DNA from: Verrucomicrobiaceae bacterium E54
GTDB lineage: Bacteria; Verrucomicrobiota; Verrucomicrobiia; Verrucomicrobiales; Akkermansiaceae
Reading direction: 5' to 3'
Length of the DNA stretch: 61,330 nucleotides
NCBI GenBank assembly: GCA_022548915.1
Contig: JAKZES010000031.1
Span: 1 to 61,330, forward strand
Shown in pieces: positions 8,661 to 17,606 of this stretch (positions are counted from its first letter, which is position 1; each line of letters starts with the position of its first letter). The notes under the pieces were generated by a model. It worked only from the letters and a program-made list of their open reading frames with translations, was not told the origin of the DNA and made no database searches. Made by a program: the position numbers and the translations under genes.

Positions 8661-8937
8661 CCGGTGGCGTCCCGATCACCGGCGGCTTGTCATCGGGGTC
8701 CACCGTGGGGCGCATCTCGCGCTCGTCGGGGACCTGGGTCAGGTTGCTGGGTTCCAGCAGGCCGAGGTTGTCACTGGTTCGCGGGGGCAGGTCGCCGGGG
8801 TCCGTTTCCGGGGTGGAAGCGATGGATTCCTCCTTCTGAGTTTTCTGCGGAGTGGTCGCCTTGGCCTCGCGCAGGAGGATTGCCTGCGGCGCGCAGGCCA
8901 CCAGCAGCAGGGGAGTCAGCAGGAGCAGGAGTTTCAT
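8650..8937 (-). CDS. Small lipoprotein, unknown function
   Basis: A 95-residue predicted lipoprotein. The signal peptide MKLLLLLTPLLLVAC ends in a lipobox cysteine at residue 15. The mature part is Pro/Asp/Glu/Thr-rich and looks unstructured. It lies 43 bp downstream of the alpha/beta-hydrolase lipoprotein gene on the same strand, so the two may share a transcript. Its end overlaps the convergent small secreted protein gene. No family assignment is possible. Confidence 0.55.
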   Translation of the reverse strand: MKLLLLLTPLLLVACAPQAILLREAKATTPQKTQKEESIASTPETDPGDLPPRTSDNLGLLEPSNLTQVPDEREMRPTVDPDDKPPVIGTPPVSE

Positions 8938-8980
8938 CTGGGCGGGAGCTTGGCCTCGACGGACGCCGGAGGCAAGAGGA

Positions 8981-9946
8981 CTACTTGCGAAGGCTGTCGA
9001 GCCACGAGGCGATGTCCGTGATGACCTCGTCCTTCACCGTATCGTACATGAGCAGGTGGTGGCCTTCGGGGTAGAAAAGGCGGCGGTGCGGGGTGGATTC
9101 GGGAATGCGGTCGGCGAACGCCTCCACGTCTTCGGGCTGGGTGAAGAAGTCCTTTCCGCCGTGGAGCACCACGGTGGGGACCTGGAAGGTGGCGGCGCAG
9201 TCCGGCATTTCCTCGATCATGTCGCCGAGCGTGACCAGCAGCCGCAGCGTGTGCTTCTCGACGTGCCACGAGTTCGTCTCCGACTGCTCGGAGTGGACGC
9301 TGTCCTCGGTCATCGGGACCTCCTCGCCGCCGGAGAGCGTTTCCAGCGTGATGCGGGCCTTCGGGGCGACCTTGGAAACGCCGCGGACGAGTTCCTTTTT
9401 CCACGCCGGAAAATCGTCCCGGATGCCGACCACGGGTGAGCTGATGCCGATCGCATCGCAGGGAGATTTGAGGCCTGCGTCGATCTGCTGGCGGTAGGTG
9501 TGGGAAAGGATCAGCCCGCCCATGCTTTCGCCGAACCAGACGATGCGCGCATCGGGGTGCTGCTCGCGGACGATGGAGGTGAACTTGAGCAGGTCCACCG
9601 ACCAGTTGTCCGGGTCATCGATGTCGCCGCGCCGGTCCTTCTTCGGGTCGCGGCCTTGGCCGCGGACCTCGTAGGCGTAAAGCGCGCTGCCGGGTTGTTC
9701 CTTGAGCAGGTGCTTGGCGAGATTTTCGTAGTCGATCGAGGCCCCGCTGAAGCCGTGCAGCGCGATGAGCACGGTGTCGGGCTCGACATCCTTCCGCACC
9801 CACTTGCGATACTGGAAGGTCTCGTTGCGGACCTGTTCCTCGGGGGTGTGAGTCACCAGCGTGTAGCTCGGCGCGCAGGAGGCCAGCGCCGTCGCCAGCA
9901 AGGCGAGGGCGAGGCGCGCAAGGCGACTGTTGAAGAGCTCCGTCAC
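8981..9946 (-). CDS. Alpha/beta-hydrolase lipoprotein (monoacylglycerol lipase-like)
   Basis: A 321-residue protein with a lipoprotein signal (LALLATALASC) and an alpha/beta-hydrolase domain. The nucleophile elbow is WFGESMGGL; an oxyanion-region LHGFSG lies upstream, and an HHLLMY segment near the C-terminus supplies the likely catalytic histidine. The fold is that of serine-aminopeptidase-S33 (Hydrolase_4) lipases. It is probably anchored in the envelope and cleaves an ester or lipid; the substrate is unknown. The start is GTG 9946. It is divergent from the SLBB protein gene across a 104-bp promoter region. Confidence 0.85.
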   Translation of the reverse strand: MTELFNSRLARLALALLATALASCAPSYTLVTHTPEEQVRNETFQYRKWVRKDVEPDTVLIALHGFSGASIDYENLAKHLLKEQPGSALYAYEVRGQGRDPKKDRRGDIDDPDNWSVDLLKFTSIVREQHPDARIVWFGESMGGLILSHTYRQQIDAGLKSPCDAIGISSPVVGIRDDFPAWKKELVRGVSKVAPKARITLETLSGGEEVPMTEDSVHSEQSETNSWHVEKHTLRLLVTLGDMIEEMPDCAATFQVPTVVLHGGKDFFTQPEDVEAFADRIPESTPHRRLFYPEGHHLLMYDTVKDEVITDIASWLDSLRK

Positions 9947-10005
9947 AGGGAAAGTGTCGCCCGCCGGTGCCCCGTGGGCAACCCTTCGATTGCCGGCCCG
10001 GTGAA

Positions 10006-10028
10006 TTTACTTTTTGACACAAAGTAAA
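10006..10028. promoter_or_regulatory. Palindrome in divergent promoter region
   Basis: An 8-bp perfect inverted repeat (TTTACTTT at 10006-10013, AAAGTAAA at 10021-10028) with a 7-base spacer TTGACAC, about 22 bases before the SLBB gene start. It could be an operator, and the spacer resembles a -35 element. The regulator is unknown. Confidence 0.35.
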
Positions 10029-10050
10029 AGAGCAGGTAGACGGAACGGCC

Positions 10051-10641
10051 ATGAAAACAGTGCTTTTCCTGATGGGCGTCCTCGTTTTGCCGATGCTTGG
10101 TGCCGAACTGAAGGTCGGGGACCGGGTCAGTGTCACGCTCCGGGGAGTGCCGGCCGAGGATGCGGCGAAGGTGAGTGGGGACTACGTGATCAACGAGCGC
10201 GGCGAGGTGCGCCCGCCGCTTCTCGAGGGCGGGGTGCGCTCGGTGGGGCTGACCGCGCTGCAGCTGGCCGAGAAGATCGAGGGCGCCTACCGGGACGCGG
10301 GGATCTACCAGAAGCCGCGGGTCGAGGTGGTGGCGGCGAAGGCCGAGGAACCCGGCGGCGCGCGGATCAGTGTCGGCGGCCGGGTCCGGAGTTCGGGGCC
10401 GGTTCCGTTCCGGGGCGGACTGACGGTGCTTCAGGCCATCGACGCCGCGGGCGGACGGGATGAGTTCGGCGGTCGGAATGTGTATCTGATCCGCAAGGGG
10501 CGCCAGTACTGCTTGGATTTCAAGCAATTGGCCCATCTCAACATCGTCGTCGAGCCGGACGACTCGCTGCGGGTCGATCAGAAGGGGATCATCGATCGCT
10601 GGAAGGGAACTCCGGAGCGGGTGGGTGAGTTGATGGAGTGA
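10051..10641 (+). CDS. Polysaccharide export/SLBB-domain protein
   Basis: A 196-residue secreted protein with a signal peptide (MKTVLFLMGVLVLPMLGAE). Next comes a polysaccharide biosynthesis/export (Poly_export) domain, starting at LKVGDRVSVTLRGVP and including ELK/NERGEVRPP features. A SLBB-like domain follows (ISVGGRVRSSGPVPF, LTVLQAIDAAGG). These proteins are usually outer-membrane or periplasmic export components. This one is short, lacks a lipobox and has no capsule genes around it, so it may be an orphan. The start is ATG 10051. Confidence 0.8.
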   Translation: MKTVLFLMGVLVLPMLGAELKVGDRVSVTLRGVPAEDAAKVSGDYVINERGEVRPPLLEGGVRSVGLTALQLAEKIEGAYRDAGIYQKPRVEVVAAKAEEPGGARISVGGRVRSSGPVPFRGGLTVLQAIDAAGGRDEFGGRNVYLIRKGRQYCLDFKQLAHLNIVVEPDDSLRVDQKGIIDRWKGTPERVGELME

Positions 10642-10722
10642 GGCGGCGGGGCGCCCTCGTCCCGCAACCCTTGATGATCCATCGTGGCCGTGCTGGTTGG
10701 CGGCGCGGGGGTGCGCCACCTC

Positions 10723-11409
10723 CTACAGCTCCACCGTTTCGCCGATGGCGGGGAGCAGGAGCTCGACGCCGCGTTGAGCGAATTCGCCCCTGGCCTTGTC
10801 GTGGTCGATCTCGATCGGCGGGAAGGTGTCGTAGTGGACGCCGACCACCTTCTTCACGTGCAGCCACTCGGCCGCCAGCGCGGCATCGGCGGGGCCCATG
10901 GTGAAATTGTCGCCGATGCAGAGCACGGCGAAATCCAGCTTGAAGCGCTCGCCGAGAATCTTCTGGTCGGCATGCAGCGCGGTGTCGCCGGAGACGTGGA
11001 AGGTCTCGTTCGCGGTCTCGATGACGAAGCCGCCGGGGTTTCCGCCGTAGCTGCCGTCGGGCAGCGAGGAGGAATGGATGGCATTGACGTAGGTCACGCG
11101 GCCGAAGGGGAAACCGAAGCCGCCGCCGTGATTCATCGGGTGCGCCTGCTCGATGCCCTTGCCACCGAACCAGGTGACGATCTCGAAGTTGGAGATCAGG
11201 GTCGCGCCGGTGCGCCGGAGGATGTCCTCGGCATCCGCGATGTGATCGGCGTGGCCGTGGGTGATCAGCACGTAGTCGGCCTCGATCGCGGCGACGTCGA
11301 CGTCCTTGGCCAGCTCGTTCGGCGTGATGAAGGGATCGAAAAGCAGGCGGGTACCGTCGGCGAGTTCGACGCAGAAGCAGGCGTGGCCGTAGAAGGTGAT
11401 CTTGCTCAT
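10723..11409 (-). CDS. Metal-dependent hydrolase, beta-lactamase fold (UPF0173-like)
   Basis: A 228-residue cytosolic metallo-beta-lactamase-fold enzyme. The metal motif is ITHGHADH, with further ligands in VSGDTALH and VGVHYDTFPPIEID, matching the UPF0173 group (YtkL-like). The natural substrate is not established for the family. The length and N-terminus (MSKITFYGHACF) are typical. The start is ATG 11409. It lies downstream of, but is separated by a terminator from, the FKBP gene. Confidence 0.88.
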   Translation of the reverse strand: MSKITFYGHACFCVELADGTRLLFDPFITPNELAKDVDVAAIEADYVLITHGHADHIADAEDILRRTGATLISNFEIVTWFGGKGIEQAHPMNHGGGFGFPFGRVTYVNAIHSSSLPDGSYGGNPGGFVIETANETFHVSGDTALHADQKILGERFKLDFAVLCIGDNFTMGPADAALAAEWLHVKKVVGVHYDTFPPIEIDHDKARGEFAQRGVELLLPAIGETVEL

Positions 11410-11463
11410 GCCCCAGCCATAGCCGAGGATGCCGGGAGGATCAACGATTCGCCTCCGGGAAAC

Positions 11464-11498
11464 GAAAAACCCGGCACCGCGAAATGGCGGGGCCGGGT
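11464..11498 (-). terminator. Rho-independent terminator after FKBP gene
   Basis: A 7-bp stem (11469-11475 with 11492-11498) that can extend inward, followed on the minus strand by GTTTTTCG. It is 20 bases past the FKBP stop codon. Confidence 0.7.
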
Positions 11499-11518
11499 AG
11501 GAGAAGAAGGGCTCGCGA

Positions 11519-12334
11519 CTACTCGCCGGGCTGCGGGATTGGGAAGGGCAGGCCGCCGGGTTGGGGCGCGGGTTCGTCCTCGATCTTGAGCAGTTCGAGC
11601 TCGAAGATCAGCGTCGAGTTCGGACCGATGTCGGGGCTGCGGCGTTGCTCGCCGTAGGCCAGCTCACTGGGGATGAAGAGCCGCCACTTGGCACCCACCG
11701 GCATGCTGGTAAGTGCCTCCTTGAAGCCGTCGATGACCTGCAGGTTCATGGTCACCGGCTCGCCCTCCGGGGAGGCGTCGAACTCGGTGCCGTCGATCAG
11801 TGAGCCCTTGTAGTTCACCTGGAACTGCTTGCCGGGTTCGCCTTCCTTGGGCTCGACGTAGGTTTCCTCGCCGCCCTTTTCGATGACTTCGTACTGCAGA
11901 CCGCTCTTCAGCGTGGTCACTCCCTCCTTGGCCTTGTTCGCTTCGAGGAAGGTTTTCCCCTCCTCGAGGTTCTTGGCGGCGGTGTCCTTTTCGCGTTGCT
12001 GGAGCATGTCGCCGAGCGCCTGCATGGCGGCGCCGACCTTCTCCTCGGCGACCTGCGGTTCGTTGCCCTTGAAGCCGTCGAGGAAGCCCTTGACGAAGGT
12101 TTCGACGTCGATGTCCTCGGGAGTGACGCCGAAGTTGCCATAGCGCTGGCCGAAGTCGCTGCCGGTGCTGAAGCCGAGCCCGTAGGACGAGTCGGTTTTC
12201 ACCGCGGCGGGATCGGGTGCCTCGGCGGGAGGCGTGGCGGCCTCGGGCTGCCCGGAGTCCTCCGTTTGGGCTTGGAGCGGGAGAAGCGTCCCGAGGCAGA
12301 ACGCCAGAACGCCGGGGATGGTTTGTGGTTTCAT
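11519..12334 (-). CDS. Exported FKBP-type peptidyl-prolyl isomerase
   Basis: A 271-residue protein with a signal peptide (about residues 1-22, ending near LLPLQAQ). It has an FKBP N-terminal dimerisation region (about 55-140, with YGLGFSTGSDFGQ and a charged helix) and a C-terminal FKBP domain (about 165-260: VNYKGSLIDGTEFDAS, WRLFIPSELAYGE, LIFELELL). It resembles FkpA/Mip isomerases that help fold periplasmic proteins. The C-terminal tail is Pro/Gly-rich. The start is ATG 12334; a rho-independent terminator follows. Confidence 0.9.
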   Translation of the reverse strand: MKPQTIPGVLAFCLGTLLPLQAQTEDSGQPEAATPPAEAPDPAAVKTDSSYGLGFSTGSDFGQRYGNFGVTPEDIDVETFVKGFLDGFKGNEPQVAEEKVGAAMQALGDMLQQREKDTAAKNLEEGKTFLEANKAKEGVTTLKSGLQYEVIEKGGEETYVEPKEGEPGKQFQVNYKGSLIDGTEFDASPEGEPVTMNLQVIDGFKEALTSMPVGAKWRLFIPSELAYGEQRRSPDIGPNSTLIFELELLKIEDEPAPQPGGLPFPIPQPGE

Positions 12335-12403
12335 GTCGCCCGGACGCTAGGGGAGGGATTCGCCGATGCAAGAGTGGATCCCGGCCCCATGCCGCGGGCG
12401 AGG

Positions 12404-13420
12404 TCAGTTCGCCAGCTTCTTGAGCTTGGTGATCCGGCCGGTCTTGTTCCAGTCCTCGACGTAGAGGTTGCCGTCCTTGTCGAAGGACAGGCCGTGCGGG
12501 GCGGTGAAGATGTTCGGCACCATGTCGGCGGGCTCGACCTTGAAGTTGGCCCACTGCTTGCGGTTCGGGTTGTCGCCGAGGAAGGCGACCGGGGTGCCGT
12601 TCTTGTCGATGATCGTCACGCGGGCCTCGAGTTCGGCGACGGCGCAGAAGTCGCCGACGATGGAGACGGCGCAGGGGCGGCGGAGGTTGGTGCAGTATTC
12701 ACCGATCCACTCGCCTTCCAAGGTGGTGTGAAACAGGCGGCGGTTTTCCCGGTCGCAGACCAGCAGGCGGGGTTCGTCGTAACGCAGGTCGACCTTCAGG
12801 CCGTGGCTGGTCTTGGTGGCGACCTTTTGGCCGTCGCCGCGTCCGCCGAAGGTCTTGAGGTGCTTGCCAGCGGCATCGAACTTGTGGATCAACTGCGAGC
12901 CGTAGCCCATCGAGCAGAAGATCGAGCCGTCGGGGGCGACGGCGACGCTGGTGAGGCCCTTCCAGCCGCCTTCGAGATCGGGGTGGCCCTTGGCCGAGAT
13001 TTCGAGCAGCAGCTTGCCGTCGGTGTCGATCTTGCACACGCGCAGCGGGTTCGGGCCACCAAGTTGGGCGCCGTAGAGGACGGTCTTGCCGTCCTCGGTA
13101 TCGATGTCCATGGCGTGGAAGCCCTGGCATTCCGGAGCGATCGTTTTGACCAAGGTGCCGTCGGGCTTGTAGACGAGCACCGAGTGCGAGGCGTCGGTCG
13201 AGGCGTAGATCAGGCCGGAGGCGTTGTCGACGACCACTCCGCCGTGGGTCGGGCCGACGTCGGCGCCGTCGGGGAGGTCGTCCCAGTTCGGCACGACTTC
13301 GTAGGTCCACTCACCGTTGCCGGTCTTGAGTGCGGTCTGGGGTGCATCGCCGGGCTCGGCGCCGTGATCGGGATGGGCGAAGGCGAGGGTGGGGAGGAGG
13401 AAGAGGATGGAGTGCTTCAT
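12404..13420 (-). CDS. Secreted NHL/six-bladed propeller protein
   Basis: A 338-residue protein with a signal peptide (MKHSILFLLPTLAFA) and a short His-containing mature start. The rest is a repeat structure typical of NHL or SMP-30-like propellers. Blades are suggested by GGVVVDNASGLIYAST, SVAVAPDGSIF, PRLLVCDRENRRL and HGLSFDKDGNLYVED. Such proteins bind ligands or act as lyases and lactonases; no catalytic assignment is possible. The start is ATG 13420. It is probably transcribed alone from the 450-bp upstream intergenic region. Confidence 0.78.
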   Translation of the reverse strand: MKHSILFLLPTLAFAHPDHGAEPGDAPQTALKTGNGEWTYEVVPNWDDLPDGADVGPTHGGVVVDNASGLIYASTDASHSVLVYKPDGTLVKTIAPECQGFHAMDIDTEDGKTVLYGAQLGGPNPLRVCKIDTDGKLLLEISAKGHPDLEGGWKGLTSVAVAPDGSIFCSMGYGSQLIHKFDAAGKHLKTFGGRGDGQKVATKTSHGLKVDLRYDEPRLLVCDRENRRLFHTTLEGEWIGEYCTNLRRPCAVSIVGDFCAVAELEARVTIIDKNGTPVAFLGDNPNRKQWANFKVEPADMVPNIFTAPHGLSFDKDGNLYVEDWNKTGRITKLKKLAN

Positions 13421-13798
13421 TCGAGGTGTCCGGATTGGGAGCTCCCGATACGAGCTGGTTCCGCCATTCTGTCAAGGTGCGTTTGGTGACGCCAACCGTC
13501 AATGGCGGCAGTAGCACGGCGTTCGTCGTTAGCGCTCCAGGCGGCTCCCGTCCTCGCACGGAGGGTCGCCATCGGGGGACCCCAGACCTACCCCAAAACC
13601 TTGTGGCGGCCCTGGGAGAGAGATTCTCTCTCGGCAGGGAGCGTCCCGCATCGTTGGAGGCAATCCGATGCCGTAATCCGGACCTCGAATTGCTACTTGA
13701 GCGATCATCTCGAAGTCCGGTCAATTCGGACACCGTACCCAAGAACCTGTTCTTCAGCTCGGCTTCCCAACGGAGGTTTCCGAGAGGCGGCAGCCAAT
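13421..13798. other. Intergenic region without recognised gene
   Basis: This lies between etfA-like and the propeller gene and must hold the latter's promoter. I see only low-complexity frames and some short inverted repeats (for example around 13718-13735), and no convincing gene. Confidence 0.4.
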
Positions 13799-13872
13799 GT
13801 GGCCGGGGCTTCCAGCCCCGTCGCCATGATGGATGCAAGGAATGGGCGACGGGCCTGGAAGGCCCGGCCACA
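13799..13872. repeat. Nested palindromic element with compensatory changes
   Basis: The arms 13799-13825 and 13846-13872 are inverted copies over 27 bases. They differ only at two positions of each inner hairpin, where one has GGGGCT/AGCCCC and the other GGGCCT/AGGCCC. Both inner stems therefore stay paired. The element ends three bases before the etfA-like stop codon. Confidence 0.65.
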
Positions 13873-13875
13873 GCC

Positions 13876-14889
13876 CTACTTCAGTCGTTCGTTGACCTTG
13901 CGCATGACCTCGAAGGCGTCGGCGACGTAGAGGACGTCGGCCTTGCCCTGGGCCCAGCCGCAGGCGGCGTTGGTGTTGATCGCCCGGCGTTCGTTGATGA
14001 AGCGCCAGCCGACGGCGTGGGGTTCCTCGCCGTGGCAGCAGGTCGCCAGGCCCTTGGGGTGCCGGGGACTGGCGCCGGTCTGTCCGATCTGGTGCAGGTG
14101 GGTGAGGAAGGGAAGGACGGCCTGGCCCTCGGAGGCGAGATCGACCATCGACTTCGAACTGCCGAGCGAGGCACGGGCGGATTCCGCGAAATCGAGGATG
14201 AGGTCGGCCGCGACGTCGACGTGGACTTCGCCGTCGGCCTGCTTCTTGGTCCAGCCGGCGCCGGCGACCAGCAGGACGTCGGCATCGGGCCGGATGGTCT
14301 GCGCACCGGAGGTGCCGGCCTCGACGCCGAGCGGAGTGGTGCGCGATTCGGTCGCGACTTCAAGTGGGGTCGCCTCAACCGCACCTTCGGCGCAGGGCGC
14401 GAAGCTTCCCGGGGCGACCGAGAGGACCCACGGGCGCGTGCTGCGCTGGATCGTCCCGATCATGCGCTGGCGGTAGAACCAGCGGTCCACCTTGAGGGTG
14501 CCGCCCTCGACCTTGGCCGCGGTGACCTGGGTGTCGACCGCGCCCCCGAGGCGCTGCGCGAGCCCGGCGGCGATCCGGCTGAAACGTGAACCGGCTGCGG
14601 AAACGACGATGCCCGCCTCCGTGGTCTTTGCAACCTGCTCGCAGGCCGCGGCATCGGTCTTGTAGCGGGGTGCCGACCAGGTCTCGCCGGTGACCGTTGT
14701 GACCGAGGCGGGCGATGCTCCGCCGATCTGGCCGAGGGCGGTTTCCGCCGAGCCGCCGACCACGGCGGCAACGAGTTCGCCGCCGAGTCCGTCGGCGATG
14801 GTGCAGGCGGCGGTGAGGGCCTCAAGGGCGGGCTTTTCGAGCATTCCGCTGCCGTCGGTGAATCCGATCCAGAGTACTTTGGTGTCCAT
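13876..14889 (-). CDS. Divergent electron-transfer flavoprotein alpha-like subunit
   Basis: A 337-residue EtfA-like protein, last gene of a four-gene operon. The N-terminal half looks ETF-like (VLWIGFTD, IVVSAAGSRFSRIAAGLAQRLG). Of the usual C-terminal FAD-binding region only HQIGQTG is clearly kept. The canonical GISGAIQH is replaced by a segment containing CCHGEEPHAVGW, and the closing NxDxxAPIF region by INTNAACGW. FAD binding may therefore differ. It would take electrons from the operon's acyl-CoA dehydrogenase together with EtfB-like and pass them to the ETF-QO-like protein. The start is ATG 14889, 13 bp after the etfB-like stop. The role is inferred mainly from synteny. Confidence 0.72.
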   Translation of the reverse strand: MDTKVLWIGFTDGSGMLEKPALEALTAACTIADGLGGELVAAVVGGSAETALGQIGGASPASVTTVTGETWSAPRYKTDAAACEQVAKTTEAGIVVSAAGSRFSRIAAGLAQRLGGAVDTQVTAAKVEGGTLKVDRWFYRQRMIGTIQRSTRPWVLSVAPGSFAPCAEGAVEATPLEVATESRTTPLGVEAGTSGAQTIRPDADVLLVAGAGWTKKQADGEVHVDVAADLILDFAESARASLGSSKSMVDLASEGQAVLPFLTHLHQIGQTGASPRHPKGLATCCHGEEPHAVGWRFINERRAINTNAACGWAQGKADVLYVADAFEVMRKVNERLK

Positions 14890-14902
14890 GTCAGAAATGA
14901 GT

Positions 14903-15712
14903 TCAGCCTTTCAGCCAGGCGGCGATTTCGTCGGCGATGGCGTCGGCGTCCATCTCGGTTTCGACCCGGGTTTCACGCCGCTGCTTCGGCGACTCGACCG
15001 AATCGTAGCTCAGTCCTTCGCCGGATAGGGCGGCGGGTTTCGCCTGCTGGAGGGCGGGCATGATCCCGCGCATGTTCTGCATGCCGATCTGCGGGTTGTT
15101 CGGCGGCTCGGGCAGTTCGCCGGTGGCCCAGCCGAGGACGGCGGGCGCGCCCGCGCAGCGCGACTTCTGCCAGGCCCCGGCTTCGATCCGTTCAAGAATC
15201 TCCAGCCCACCGGAGTCGTCGACGGTGAGCTTGTCGACGCCTTGGAACTGCTCGTCGATGCCGAGGATTTCTCCGATCATCTGCAGCACGGCGCCGGTGC
15301 CGCGCGAGGCTGACTGCCAGCCGCCGAAGAGCAGGAGTTTGGAACGATCAAGATCGGGGATTCCCTCGATGGCTCCGGCCAGCGCGGCGGCGGTCTCGAC
15401 CGCATCGGCAAACCCGCTGGCGGGTCCGTCGACCACCACCAGCTCGAAGGGCACCTTCTGGGCGAGTCCCATCATCACCTGCTGGAGCTTGGCCTTGGGG
15501 CTCATGCTCACAAGCCAGACCTTGCTGCCGGGATGGCGCTTGGCCAGGTCGGCGGCCTCGAAGAGCGCGTGCCAGGCCCACGGGTCGAGCACCGAGGGGA
15601 GCATCATCTCATTCTTGAGCGCGGGTCCGGTGGGGCCCATGACGGGTTCGAGGGACTGCAGGGGATCGGGGACGATGCCGCCGCAGACGACGATCTGATA
15701 GGTGGTGGGCAT
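14903..15712 (-). CDS. Divergent electron-transfer flavoprotein beta-like subunit
   Basis: A 269-residue EtfB-like protein. It keeps the general layout (YQIVVCGGIVPDP at the start; LDPWAWHALFEAADL; KVWLVSMSP; FGGWQSASRGTGAV where canonical EtfB has its AMP loop). It is far from the canonical paralogue at 50329-51123. The AMP-loop core GKQAIDGDTAQ is not conserved, so AMP binding is doubtful. It lies 13 bp upstream of the EtfA-like gene and 30 bp downstream of the ETF-QO-like gene. The start is ATG 15712. Confidence 0.75.
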   Translation of the reverse strand: MPTTYQIVVCGGIVPDPLQSLEPVMGPTGPALKNEMMLPSVLDPWAWHALFEAADLAKRHPGSKVWLVSMSPKAKLQQVMMGLAQKVPFELVVVDGPASGFADAVETAAALAGAIEGIPDLDRSKLLLFGGWQSASRGTGAVLQMIGEILGIDEQFQGVDKLTVDDSGGLEILERIEAGAWQKSRCAGAPAVLGWATGELPEPPNNPQIGMQNMRGIMPALQQAKPAALSGEGLSYDSVESPKQRRETRVETEMDADAIADEIAAWLKG

Positions 15713-15742
15713 GGTTCTGGCGGTGGGAAATGGGGTGGGCTG

Positions 15743-17602
15743 TTAGTTCTCGGCCGAGTGGAATCCTCCGGTGGAGGCCTGGAAGTTGACGTTGCCGCGC
15801 TCGGGATTGGAGGGGTCGGTGTGGGAGCAGTTCCACAGGCAGGCGCCGCAGTGGACGCATTTTTCCCGCTCGAAGAGCGGCGTGCCGCCTTCGGGGTTCA
15901 TCGTGATCGCCTGGCCCGAGCAGGCCTCGATGCAGATCCGTTCCTCGCAGGATTCGCAGATCGTCGTGTCATGGAAGGTGACGTGGTCGGCATAGCCGGG
16001 CGGAGCCTGGACCTTGCCGCCGAGCAGGAGCGCATCCTGCTGGGAAACGAGCAGCTTGCCGTCGAGCGGGATCTCCGGCCAGCCGACCTTGTCCATCAGC
16101 GCATCGTGAAGTCCGGCGCCCTTGGCCTCGCAGGCCTTGCGGATCTCGGTGATCTCCTCGGCGCTGACCCGGCCCTTGTAGTAATCCTCAAGCGTCGGGA
16201 CATGCTCCGAGGGGCGCATGATTTCGCCGCCGAGATGGAGACGGCCGCCGGTCATGCCGGCCATGGCGGTGCCGATGATGCCGCGGACGAAGCCTTTCTG
16301 GAAACCGTTGCGGGCGTTCTCGGCCTTGACCGACTCCTTCTCGAGCCAGCTTTCGCGGCGGCGCCGGACGTAGGTGGCCTCGAGGTTTTCCTTGGTGAAG
16401 GGCTTGCCGTCCTTGAGCAGCTCGAGCACGGCCTCACCCAGCTGGCTGCCGGTGGCCCAGGCCTCGTCGACGCCGGAATTTCGGAGCACGTTGGTGCCGC
16501 CCGATCCCTCGCCGATCCGGGCGTAGCCGTCGCCGACCAGATGGGGCTCGCCCTTGCGGCCGGACTCGGCGATCGATTTCGCGCCCCAGCTACGGAGCGA
16601 CCCACCCTCGACGTGCTGCCAGATCCACGGGTGCATGAGCCAGTGCTGGAGGTAGCGGTAGGCGGTGCGGGTGGGACTCTCGAACCACGACGGGACGAAG
16701 ATGCCGCAGCTGGCGACCCGGTCCGGGAAAACATAGAAGAAGCCGAAGATCTCCGGCTCGGGGTAGCCCATCGTGTGGAGGACCGCGCCGGGCTTGAGGT
16801 TGCAGGACTCCGGCAGGTCGATGACGAACTTCATCCCGACGGCCCAGTCGCGCGAATGGTGGCCCTCGGGCATGCCGAAGTGCTCGTCGAGTTGCCGACC
16901 AACCGCGCCGAAGGGACCGTCGCCGACGACGGTCAGCGCCGCCTCGATGTCCATGCCGGGCATGAAGCCGGCGGCCGGCTTGCCGTCGCGGTCCACCCCC
17001 TGGTCGAGCAGACGGACGCCCTTGACCTTTTCGTCGTCGATCAGCGCCTCGCTGACCGGGGTGCCGGGCCAGACCTGCACGGTGCCGTCGGCGGTGACCC
17101 GCTGGCCGACCCACTGGCAGAACTGCCCGATGGAGAAGACCATGCCGGGTTCCTTGCGCAGGAAGGGCGGGATCCAGGGAATGGTGAAGGCGTGGTTTTT
17201 GGCGAAAGGCTTGATCAGGGTGTCGGTGACCTTGAGCAGGCCCGAGCGGCGCGAGGCACCGATGGGATCGAGCAGGTAGGCGACCTTCTCGGAGGTGACT
17301 TCCGCCGCGGTGGGGATCTCGCCGAGGTCGAGATCGGGCATGCTCTCGCGGATGGCCCTGCCTTCGGTCACCACGCCGGAGACGCCGAAGCCGAGGTCGT
17401 CGGCCCGCTCGTAGCAGATGACCTGCGGCGGCATGCCGGGCATCACCTTGCTCTCGACCGCCGGGGTGCCGTCCTCGTTCATCAGCCCCTGCTGGAGCGT
17501 GTGGAGAAAACCGCCGGTCGCCGGGCCGAAGCCGACGCAGGCGATGTCGACGGGCATCGTCTGGCGTTCGACTTCGGGCATGGTGGCAGTCTCGGTGCTC
17601 AT
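15743..17602 (-). CDS. ETF-quinone oxidoreductase-like flavoprotein with ferredoxin tail
   Basis: A 619-residue FixC/ETF-QO-like protein. An FAD-binding Rossmann motif lies near residue 20-35 (ACVGFGPATGG), and the flavoprotein domain runs to about 530. At the C-terminus are two cysteine motifs (CESCEERICIEAC and CVHCGACLWNC), enough for two [4Fe-4S] clusters. Canonical ETF-QO has one cluster, so this tail is more ferredoxin-like. It probably moves electrons from the divergent ETF to the quinone pool at the membrane. The gene starts 4 bp after the acyl-CoA dehydrogenase stop, so translation is likely coupled. The start is ATG 17602. Confidence 0.82.
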   Translation of the reverse strand: MSTETATMPEVERQTMPVDIACVGFGPATGGFLHTLQQGLMNEDGTPAVESKVMPGMPPQVICYERADDLGFGVSGVVTEGRAIRESMPDLDLGEIPTAAEVTSEKVAYLLDPIGASRRSGLLKVTDTLIKPFAKNHAFTIPWIPPFLRKEPGMVFSIGQFCQWVGQRVTADGTVQVWPGTPVSEALIDDEKVKGVRLLDQGVDRDGKPAAGFMPGMDIEAALTVVGDGPFGAVGRQLDEHFGMPEGHHSRDWAVGMKFVIDLPESCNLKPGAVLHTMGYPEPEIFGFFYVFPDRVASCGIFVPSWFESPTRTAYRYLQHWLMHPWIWQHVEGGSLRSWGAKSIAESGRKGEPHLVGDGYARIGEGSGGTNVLRNSGVDEAWATGSQLGEAVLELLKDGKPFTKENLEATYVRRRRESWLEKESVKAENARNGFQKGFVRGIIGTAMAGMTGGRLHLGGEIMRPSEHVPTLEDYYKGRVSAEEITEIRKACEAKGAGLHDALMDKVGWPEIPLDGKLLVSQQDALLLGGKVQAPPGYADHVTFHDTTICESCEERICIEACSGQAITMNPEGGTPLFEREKCVHCGACLWNCSHTDPSNPERGNVNFQASTGGFHSAEN

Positions 17603-17606
17603 CGGT

